DNA from: Pseudomonadota bacterium
GTDB taxonomy: Bacteria; Desulfobacterota; Desulfovibrionia; Desulfovibrionales; Desulfomicrobiaceae
DNA: 42,438 nt
Reading direction: 5' to 3'
Assembly: GCA_030529235.1 (NCBI GenBank)
Contig: JAUMXF010000008.1
Coordinates: 1 to 42,438 of the forward strand
The notes under the pieces were generated by a model. That model made no database searches. It was not told the DNA's origin and saw only the letters and a program-made list of their open reading frames with translations. Of the stretch, positions 35,957 to 42,438 are shown piece by piece. The position numbers and the translations under genes were made by a program. How positions within the stretch are numbered: the first letter of the stretch is position 1; each line of letters starts with the position of its first letter.

Positions 35957-35990
35957 CGCTCTCCGAAACGATGTTTCCGGACGGAGAGCG
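35957..35990 (-). promoter_or_regulatory. hairpin covering the amidohydrolase ribosome-binding site
   Basis: A perfect 9-base repeat CGCTCTCCG / CGGAGAGCG encloses a second short repeat AAAC/GTTT. On the minus strand the right arm contains GGAGAG, five bases before the GTG start. Folding would hide this site. No T-run follows, so termination is less likely. Confidence 0.55.
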
Positions 35991-36028
35991 CGGTCATAGG
36001 GAAAGGCTCTTTTCTCTTGCCGTTTCCA

Positions 36029-36532
36029 TTACTGTTCCGAATCGCCCAGCAGAATGAAGCCTTTGTCCAGCTCGAGCTCGCCCGTCTTGCCGCTGTAACC
36101 TGGACGCCAGCAATATTCCTCACCGCTTTCCTCGTTTTGCAGGCAGAGTTCATAAGAGGGTGCGCCTTCGGATACGGGAATGCGCATCAAAAGCGCCTGG
36201 TGGTTGCGGCCTTCGCCGAGCCGGGCCGTGGCGACCGGGCGGGGTGCGCGGTGCAACTGGCCCTGCCTGTCCACCGAAAGCTCGAAGAGCCGGGCGTATA
36301 GGCCGTCCACAATGGGTAGAATCAGGAAGAACTCACCTTCCTTGCCCGCTGAAAGCAATGCCAGAGCCTCCGGACGCATCTGAAATTCCTGCTGCACGTA
36401 GTTTTCGGCATCCGGTGAGGATTTCTGAGGGCTGACCGCCGCATAAGGCTGAAAAAATTCTGCCTCGCTCCCGGCCATGACCGGCGGGCAAAGAACCAGC
36501 AGAAGCAGTGTGAAAAATGCCGCCAATTTCAT
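36029..36532 (-). CDS. secreted hypothetical protein
   Basis: A 167-residue protein with a clear signal peptide (LAAFFTLLLLVLCPPVMAG). The mature part is rich in acidic residues and strands, with two cysteines close together (LCLQNEESGEEYC). I chose the ATG at 36532 since GGGGAGG precedes it; a start seven codons earlier has no such site. No known domain is recognised. It is likely periplasmic, or surface-bound if exported further. It lies 75 bases upstream of the amidohydrolase gene on the same strand. Confidence 0.75.
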   Translation of the reverse strand: MKLAAFFTLLLLVLCPPVMAGSEAEFFQPYAAVSPQKSSPDAENYVQQEFQMRPEALALLSAGKEGEFFLILPIVDGLYARLFELSVDRQGQLHRAPRPVATARLGEGRNHQALLMRIPVSEGAPSYELCLQNEESGEEYCWRPGYSGKTGELELDKGFILLGDSEQ

Positions 36533-36726
36533 GAATCCTCCCCGAACCTGCAATGGATGCGTTGCGTTGAAGTTGCAGCCGTTTCTTCCGTCACGTTCCC
36601 GTTTCGCGGCAGCATGACGGCAGGCTTGTTCAATTCCTGAAATCTGTAAGAGTCAAGCCCCGCCGGAAGAGCCTGTCTGTATTCCGGTTTCAGCGGCTCC
36701 CCGTTCAGGCCAGCATTCTGATGCAT
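36529..36726 (-). CDS. possible 65-aa ORF between EamA gene and secreted protein gene
   Basis: A 65-residue reading frame begins with an ATG inside the last codons of the EamA gene, preceded by GGAG. It ends with a stop that overlaps the ATG of the secreted-protein gene (ATGA). It fills a gap that otherwise has no gene. Residue composition is unremarkable (LPAGLDSYRFQELNKPAV). No homologue or domain is known to me, so it may be chance. Confidence 0.3.
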   Translation of the reverse strand: MHQNAGLNGEPLKPEYRQALPAGLDSYRFQELNKPAVMLPRNGNVTEETAATSTQRIHCRFGEDS

Positions 36727-37550
36727 ATGGCTCCGGCCGCCACCAGACATACGGCGGCCACGCGCGCGGGCGTCAGTTTTTCCTTGAGCAGCCAGACGCT
36801 GAACAGCATGCCGAAGATGACGGAGCTTTCCCGCAGAGCCGCCACCAGCGGGACAGGCGCTTTGGTCATGGCCCAGATGCTGATGCCGTAAGCGCCCAGC
36901 CCGAACAGGCCGCCCAGCATTCCGGTTTTCCAGCGGCGCCGGACATAGTCGCGGTAATTCTGTCCCCTGGTCAGCAGCAGCGTCGCCGTGATGGGAATGG
37001 CATTCAGCAGGTGCAGCCAGCACACGTAACTGACCGCGTGACCGCTGGCCCGGGCTCCGTAGCCGTCGCTCACGGTATAGGCCATGATGACAAGCGCGTT
37101 TCCCAGAGCCATGCCGGTTCCGGCTGCGGAGAAAGCCCCGCATCGCACGGCGTCCACGGTCAGGGTCAGGATGCCGCAGGACAGGAGAAAAACGCCGCTG
37201 AATCCGCCGGGACTGAGCCGGACATCCATGGCCGCGAACAGCAGCAACGAGGTGAGCAGCGGAGCCGTGCCGCGCATGATGGTGTAGCCGTAGGCCATGT
37301 CCGTATATTTGTAAGCCAGGCTGAGCATGACATAGTATGTGGTGTGGATGCAGCAGGAGGCCGCCAGAAAGCCCCAGCTCTGCGCGTCTGGCGCGGGCAG
37401 GAAAAAAAGAACGGGCAGGACGCCCGCTCCGCCGCCCAGGGCGATGAGGGAGGATTCATACAGTTTCTCGGAACCGCCCTTGACAATGACGTTCCATCCG
37501 GCGTGGAGCATGGCGCTGAACAGGACGGCAAGAACTATTTCCGCAGGCAT
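36705..37550 (-). CDS. EamA/DMT family transporter
   Basis: About 281 residues with ten predicted membrane helices in two halves, as in the EamA drug/metabolite transporters. Examples are VLAVLFSAMLHAGWNVIVKG at the start, TDMAYGYTIMRGTAPLLTSL in the first half and LRESSVIFGMLFSVWLLKEK in the second. The ATG at 37550 starts just before the first helix. A longer start at 37643 would overlap the upstream gene and add a polar extension. It lies 17 bases after the GGDEF-EAL gene. Substrate unknown; amino-acid or metabolite export is possible. Confidence 0.88.
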   Translation of the reverse strand: MPAEIVLAVLFSAMLHAGWNVIVKGGSEKLYESSLIALGGGAGVLPVLFFLPAPDAQSWGFLAASCCIHTTYYVMLSLAYKYTDMAYGYTIMRGTAPLLTSLLLFAAMDVRLSPGGFSGVFLLSCGILTLTVDAVRCGAFSAAGTGMALGNALVIMAYTVSDGYGARASGHAVSYVCWLHLLNAIPITATLLLTRGQNYRDYVRRRWKTGMLGGLFGLGAYGISIWAMTKAPVPLVAALRESSVIFGMLFSVWLLKEKLTPARVAAVCLVAAGAICIRMLA

Positions 37551-37567
37551 GGCGTGGTCCCGAGCGT

Positions 37568-39796
37568 TTAATCGGCCGGTTCGGAAGCCAGCAGACCGAG
37601 CAGTTCTTCCGGCGTGAGCGGCTTTGTTTCCGTGTCCCGCCATCCAAGCAGACGGCAGGAGTACTTGTGCAGGGACAGCCCGACGGCATGGTCCACGGGA
37701 CCGGGAAGGAGAATCCGCAGACCGGTTTCAGCAGCCATTGCGCCGACACCGGCGGTCACGGGCGGATGGGTCAGCAGTGTTTCATCCAGAATCAGGCCGC
37801 CCAGATTCAGTTCGTGCAGCCGTCCGAGATTGACGCGGTCCGCCGTGAACCTGTCGAGCAGGATGCACAGCCCGGCCTCGTGCGCCTTGGTGAAAAAAGC
37901 GGCCAGCAGGTCGCCATGGGATTCCAGCCATGCCTCCCGCGCCTTGAGGAAAATCGTGGAGGTAAAACCGCGCTCCCGCACCTGTCTGATGGCCTCATCC
38001 GCGAAACCGCTCCGCAGAATGCTTTTCAGGCTGATACCGAGAACGAGAAAGATATTCTCCGCATTTTTCATCCGTTCCAGCATGGCGCAGCTTTCCCGCA
38101 GGCACCATGCATCCAGATCGCGGATGACGCCGCTGCGCTCCACCAGCGGCAGGAACTCTCCGGCGCTCAGCGGCTCCCGGTGCGGGCGGCGCCAGTGCAG
38201 GACAGCCTCGGCTCCGGCGATCCGCCTGGAATTCATATCGCGCACGGGGACAAAGCGCAGTTCCAGTTCATCGTTGTCCAGAGCCGCGCGCAGTTCCTTT
38301 TCCATACGCAGAAAACGCAGCGCCTCGTCATTTTGCCGTTCGTCGTAAAAGGTGATTTGCCCCCGGCGTTCGGCGCGCCCGAGAGCGATCTGCGCCGCTC
38401 TGAGCATTTCGTCTTCGCCGGGATGAGGGATGGGAGGCAGCACCACACCCACATCGCACCGGATTTCATGCTCTGTCTGTCCGATGGTCAGAGGTCTGGC
38501 CATTTCGTTTTGAATGCGCTGGGCCACTCGCACCGCATCCACCGTGCTTCCGATATCGTCCAGAAAGATGAACAGGCGCTTGGGGTCGAAATGGGCCGGA
38601 ACGTCGAGCGCACGCAGGCAGCTGGCCGTGCGCCGGGCGATAAGATCGGCGAACTGGGCGGTATCGTCGGGATGGGAGGCGGAAGCGTAATCCACGCCCA
38701 GCCCCAGGATGGCGAAGCGGTATCCCCGCTGGCGGTCCAGCCGCTGCAAGGCCAGCCGCAGCCGCAGAAGGAACATTTCGCGTTTGTCCGTTCCGGAAGG
38801 AACGGGAGCTTCCGCATTGAGGGAGCAAATTGCGTGGAAAAAAGCGATCCGGCCGTCCACGGCATGCGGAAACAGGCGCACCGAGCAGGGCAGAACCCGG
38901 TCTTCCGCCGTGCGCAGCTCGGTCTGAAATTCCTGATCCAGCCCGGTGGTCAGCATGGCTTCGAACATGGCTTCCTGCGTGGCCCGGAAGTCTTCCCGGA
39001 CCATGTCCTGAAGCCAGTTCAGAGTGGGCAGCTCGTGAGGGGCGTATCCGCAGGCCTCAAAAAATGCCTTGTTGGCCCCGGCCAGGGACCCGTCTGCATA
39101 TCCCGCCACCACTGGTTCGGGGATGGTGTCGATGATGGCTTCCAGCAGACCGTCTTTCAGCTCCAGGCGGCGGTGTTCTTCGAAATCCGTCAGAATACGA
39201 CCCGCCGGAGAGCTCGACGGGCAGGAGCGTCCGGGAGCGGAGAACAGCCCTCCGGCCGTGAGAATAATTGGGTAACTGGCCAGCGCGAACGCCGACAGGG
39301 TGGGATCAACAGACGGCGGCAGCAGGGTGAAGAATGCCGCACCAGAGCGGCCGGCCTGCATCTGGGCCTGGAAGAGCGCCTCCAGATGCCGGAACTGGCC
39401 GCTTTGATACATGGAGATGTGAGCGATCCGTTTTCCGCCTCCCATCAGACGGAGCATGTCCGTCAGGGCGCCGGAGTCGGAAGCTCCGTCCGCACCGAAA
39501 ACCGGCTTTGCAAGGGGAGTGGCGATGCCGGAGGGAAGCCCCGGTTCCGGAGAGGGCTCGCACACCAGCAGAACGCCCTCGTTCTGCGCGGCGTAGGCAA
39601 TGCTTTCCAGAAGCCGCCGCATTTCTTCATCGGAGGTGGCGAGCACGGCGCACACACAAAGTTCCGGGCCTTGCGAGAAAATATCCCTTGCAAAGCCGGA
39701 GTAACGCACCGGGAACAATTCATTGCGGAGCGGACCGGCGGTCAGCGGCGGAGAAAAGAAATCGGATTCTTCCCGGGTCAGAATTTTGTTGCGCAC
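37568..39796 (-). CDS. degenerate PAS-GGDEF-EAL protein
   Basis: 742 residues. The N-terminal 200 are of unclear fold. A PAS-like domain (about 215-325; LLEAIIDTIPEPVV, ANKAFFEACGY) precedes a GGDEF-like domain and an EAL-like domain. The GGDEF motif is replaced by FDPKRLF near 403-409. In the EAL region, EAL is EAV (530-532), the metal-binding DDFGTG is LDRFTAD, and the Glu-Ser and Lys-Val-Asp motifs are gone. Neither catalysis is expected, so a sensor or scaffold role is likely. It starts with GTG, with AGGA upstream. It lies 97 bases downstream of gyrA on the same strand. Confidence 0.85.
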   Translation of the reverse strand: MRNKILTREESDFFSPPLTAGPLRNELFPVRYSGFARDIFSQGPELCVCAVLATSDEEMRRLLESIAYAAQNEGVLLVCEPSPEPGLPSGIATPLAKPVFGADGASDSGALTDMLRLMGGGKRIAHISMYQSGQFRHLEALFQAQMQAGRSGAAFFTLLPPSVDPTLSAFALASYPIILTAGGLFSAPGRSCPSSSPAGRILTDFEEHRRLELKDGLLEAIIDTIPEPVVAGYADGSLAGANKAFFEACGYAPHELPTLNWLQDMVREDFRATQEAMFEAMLTTGLDQEFQTELRTAEDRVLPCSVRLFPHAVDGRIAFFHAICSLNAEAPVPSGTDKREMFLLRLRLALQRLDRQRGYRFAILGLGVDYASASHPDDTAQFADLIARRTASCLRALDVPAHFDPKRLFIFLDDIGSTVDAVRVAQRIQNEMARPLTIGQTEHEIRCDVGVVLPPIPHPGEDEMLRAAQIALGRAERRGQITFYDERQNDEALRFLRMEKELRAALDNDELELRFVPVRDMNSRRIAGAEAVLHWRRPHREPLSAGEFLPLVERSGVIRDLDAWCLRESCAMLERMKNAENIFLVLGISLKSILRSGFADEAIRQVRERGFTSTIFLKAREAWLESHGDLLAAFFTKAHEAGLCILLDRFTADRVNLGRLHELNLGGLILDETLLTHPPVTAGVGAMAAETGLRILLPGPVDHAVGLSLHKYSCRLLGWRDTETKPLTPEELLGLLASEPAD

Positions 39797-39893
39797 AAGA
39801 TGTCCTGGCGGCTCTCACCGCAGCAGCCCCGCCCGTATGGCGCGCTGTCTTTATTTCCTCTCGGCAAGAACCGTATCTGCCCAGTGGGCAAAT

Positions 39894-42416
39894 TTACTCC
39901 CAGTCTCCACGTTCTTCGCCCTCAAAATTTTCGTTTTCCGACTCGTCTTCGGGCTCTTCCGGGCCGGCATCCGACTTCGACACGGCGGCCGGGGGCATAT
40001 CTCCGTTCTCCACGGGCACATGGTCGAAGCAGACCACGGTCTGGTCGTCTTCCATGCGCACCAGCCGCACTCCCTGGGCCGTGCGGCCTACCAGACTGAT
40101 GCCGGCAATGCCGATGCGGATGATCTTGCCGCCCGAGGTGAGCAGGATGAGCTCGTCCGAAGGCAGCACCATCATGGCGCCCACCACCTTGCCCGTCTTG
40201 GGCGTGATGCGCATGTTGATGACGCCCTTGCCGCCCCGGGACTGGGCGCGGAAATGTTCCACCTGGGTGCGCTTGCCGTAGCCGTTTTCGGCCACCGTGA
40301 GCAGCTCCTGCCGGGAATCCCTGGCGATGACCACGCCCGCCACCACCTTGTCGCCTTTGCGCAGGGCGATGCCTTTCACGCCCGTGGCCTGCCTGCCCAT
40401 GGGCCGGACATCGGCACAGGCGAAACGGATGGAGTAGCCGTCCTCCGTGACCAGGACCATTTCGTCTTCACCCTCGACTTCGCACACGCCGATCAGTTCG
40501 TCGTCCTCGCGCATGCCGAGGGCGATCAGCCCGGCCGTGCGGATATTGCGGTACAAATCCACCGAGCTGCGCTTGACCACGCCTTGGCGGGTAAAGAAAA
40601 AGTAGAATTTTTCGCGGTCAAAGTCCCGGCTGGTCATGGCCGCGGCGATGTATTCGTTGCTGTCCAGAGGCAGCAGGTTGGCCACATGCTTGCCACGCGC
40701 CGTGCGGCTGCCTTCGGGGATCTGATGCACCTTGATCTGGTACATGCGGCCCTTGTTGGTGAACAGGTTCATGTACTGGTGATTGGAGGTGGTCAGGATG
40801 GAGATGATGAAATCCTCATCCGCCACCTGCACTCCGGTGATACCCATGCCGCCGCGGCGCTGCTGCCGGTAGTTGTCCAGACCGGTCCGCTTCAGATAGC
40901 CGTTGCGGGACAGGGTGACGACCACCGGCTCGTCCGGAATGATGTCTTCCACGTCGATGGAACCCGGATCGTGAGCCATGATTTCTGATTTGCGCGGCGT
41001 GGCGAACATGTCACGCAGTTCCGTCAGTTCCTGACGCACCACGGACTTGAGCACCTCCGGATTTTCAATGACGCTGGTCAGGTATTCGATCTGCTTGAGC
41101 AGTTCCGCGTACTCCTCCAGCAGCTTTTCTCGTTCCAGATTGGTCAGGCGCTGCAGGCGCATGTCCAGAATGGCCTGGGCCTGGACCTCGGACAGGGAAA
41201 ACCGCTCGCACAGCCGCTCCTTGGCTTCCTGCGGAGTTTTGGAGGCGCGGATCAGGTTGACCACCTCGTCGATGAAATCCAGGGCGATGCGCAGACCTTC
41301 CAGAATATGCGCCCGGTGCTGGGCTTTTTTCAGGTCGAAGCGCGACCGCCGGATGATGACCTCGCGGCGGTATTCGAGGAAATGTTCCAGCACCTGCTTC
41401 AGATTCAGAAGCTGCGGCCGGTTGTTGACCACGGCCATCATGTTGATGCCGAAGCTCGTTTCCAGAGACGTGTACTTGAACAGCTGGTTGATGATGACGT
41501 CCGCGAACACGCCTTTTTTCAGGTCCATGACGATGCGGATGCCCTTGCGGTCCGACTCGTCGCGCAGGTCCGTGATGCCTTCGAGCTTGCGCTCGTTGAC
41601 CAGCAGGGCGATTTTCTCGACCAGCGTGGACTTGTTCAGGGCATAAGGAATTTCCCGGACCACGATGGATTCCAGGTCCCCTTTCCGCTTTTCCACCTCG
41701 ATTCTGGACCGGATGCGCACGGAGCCGCGGCCCGTATGGTAGGCCTCGCGGATGCCTTCCCGGCCGTAAAGGAGCGCCCCGGTGGGAAAGTCCGGCGCCT
41801 TGATGCTGGTCATAAGCTCGTCGATGGAAACAAACGGGTCATCCAGCAGGCGCAGGGTGGCGTCGACCACTTCGCCCAGATTGTGCGGCGGGATATTGGT
41901 GGCCATGCCCACGGCGATGCCCGAGGAGCCGTTGACCAGCAGGTTCGGCACCCTGCTCGGCAGTACTGTCGGTTCCTGCAGGGAATTGTCGTAGTTGGGC
42001 CTGAAGTCCACGGTCTCTTTCTCGATGTCCGCCAGAAAGGACCCGGCCAGGCGGGACATGCGCACTTCGGTGTAACGCATGGCGGCGGCGGCATCGCCGT
42101 CGATGGAGCCGAAGTTGCCCTGGCCGTCCACCAGCGGATCGCGCATGTTGAAGTCCTGGGCCATGCGCACCAGTGCGTCGTACACGGCGGAGTCGCCGTG
42201 AGGATGGAACTTGCCGATGACGTCGCCCACCACGCGGGCGGACTTCTTGTACGGCCGGTTGTAGCTGTTGCCGAGCTCGTGCATGGCGAACAGGATGCGC
42301 CGATGCACGGGCTTCAGGCCGTCGCGCACGTCGGGGATGGCCCGGCCGATGATGACGCTTAAGGAGTATTCCAGATAGGATTTCTGAAGTTCTTTTTCGA
42401 TGCTGATATTGGACAC
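39894..42416 (-). CDS. gyrA: DNA gyrase subunit A
   Basis: ATP-dependent negative supercoiling, breakage-reunion subunit, 840 residues. The winged-helix start, [17 protein letters not shown], catalytic Tyr115 (AMRYTE) and [17 protein letters not shown] are present. The six-bladed C-terminal domain carries the GyrA box as QRRGGMG at 519-525, where Lys or Arg is usual at the sixth position. The tail is acidic ([20 protein letters not shown]). The quinolone-determining Ser76 and Asp80 (E. coli 83 and 87) are unaltered. The start is GTG with GAGGT upstream. Confidence 0.97.
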   Translation of the reverse strand: MSNISIEKELQKSYLEYSLSVIIGRAIPDVRDGLKPVHRRILFAMHELGNSYNRPYKKSARVVGDVIGKFHPHGDSAVYDALVRMAQDFNMRDPLVDGQGNFGSIDGDAAAAMRYTEVRMSRLAGSFLADIEKETVDFRPNYDNSLQEPTVLPSRVPNLLVNGSSGIAVGMATNIPPHNLGEVVDATLRLLDDPFVSIDELMTSIKAPDFPTGALLYGREGIREAYHTGRGSVRIRSRIEVEKRKGDLESIVVREIPYALNKSTLVEKIALLVNERKLEGITDLRDESDRKGIRIVMDLKKGVFADVIINQLFKYTSLETSFGINMMAVVNNRPQLLNLKQVLEHFLEYRREVIIRRSRFDLKKAQHRAHILEGLRIALDFIDEVVNLIRASKTPQEAKERLCERFSLSEVQAQAILDMRLQRLTNLEREKLLEEYAELLKQIEYLTSVIENPEVLKSVVRQELTELRDMFATPRKSEIMAHDPGSIDVEDIIPDEPVVVTLSRNGYLKRTGLDNYRQQRRGGMGITGVQVADEDFIISILTTSNHQYMNLFTNKGRMYQIKVHQIPEGSRTARGKHVANLLPLDSNEYIAAAMTSRDFDREKFYFFFTRQGVVKRSSVDLYRNIRTAGLIALGMREDDELIGVCEVEGEDEMVLVTEDGYSIRFACADVRPMGRQATGVKGIALRKGDKVVAGVVIARDSRQELLTVAENGYGKRTQVEHFRAQSRGGKGVINMRITPKTGKVVGAMMVLPSDELILLTSGGKIIRIGIAGISLVGRTAQGVRLVRMEDDQTVVCFDHVPVENGDMPPAAVSKSDAGPEEPEDESENENFEGEERGDWE

Positions 42417-42438
42417 GTATACCTCGATAGGGCGGGCC

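Noticed and set aside
37667-40099. 810-codon plus-strand open frame opposite the degenerate GGDEF-EAL gene
   Set aside because: It is antisense to a gene with recognisable PAS, GGDEF and EAL domains, and has no domain of its own.

Overview
The window is a GC-rich chromosomal segment of a flagellated Gram-negative bacterium, most likely a sulfate reducer of the order Desulfovibrionales. The flagellin ends have the sequence style I know from Desulfovibrio and Desulfomicrobium, the order fliK-flgD-flgE is typical there, and TonB-dependent receptors imply an outer membrane. The genus cannot be fixed from the sequence alone. I see no tRNA, rRNA, CRISPR array, transposase or phage genes.

Layout. 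(1) 1-1500, plus strand: a possible gene tail, a YaaW/UPF0174 protein and two small unknown genes, closed by a two-way terminator. (2) 1678-7658: a flagellar block. Flagellin and flaG are divergent, with a sigma-54-like and a near-perfect sigma-28 promoter between them; fliK-flgD-flgE run on the minus strand. (3) 7815-11766, minus: queD-dtd-CgeB-like glycosyltransferase-GT9 glycosyltransferase, tightly coupled. (4) 11767-about 12425: an AT-rich patch carrying a Firmicutes-like GNAT acetyltransferase, probably acquired. (5) 12459-18859, minus: surE-fba-gap, a terminator, then dnaE. (6) 19179-33794, plus: a long co-directional run of an OB/HD YhaM-like nuclease, tmk, a WaaE-like glycosyltransferase, two tandem TonB-dependent receptors, a YfiR protein, a CHASE8 hybrid histidine kinase, a REC-PAS-GGDEF-EAL response regulator, mtgA, rarD and a small membrane protein. 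(7) 34051-35130, plus: a PP-loop tRNA-thiolation-like enzyme with an NFACT-R-like tail. (8) 35123-42416, minus: gyrA, an apparently enzyme-dead PAS-GGDEF-EAL protein, an EamA transporter, a possible 65-residue ORF, a secreted protein and an amidohydrolase.

The most interesting system is 21724-31719. Two receptor paralogues, a periplasmic YfiR protein, an inner-membrane CHASE8 kinase and a c-di-GMP-making/degrading response regulator form a gapless cassette. It looks like a rewired YfiBNR pathway: receptors stand where the outer-membrane lipoprotein YfiB would be, and a phosphorelay kinase stands where the diguanylate cyclase YfiN would be. The c-di-GMP output has moved to a separate response regulator with intact GGDEF and EAL motifs. 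A second GGDEF-EAL protein downstream of gyrA has lost its catalytic motifs and may be a c-di-GMP sensor or partner.

Smaller points include a hairpin that would hide the ribosome-binding site of the amidohydrolase, three consecutive hairpins at 33801-33882, two adjacent palindromes upstream of the YhaM-like gene, and a chimeric 38-residue ORF coupled to the dnaE stop.
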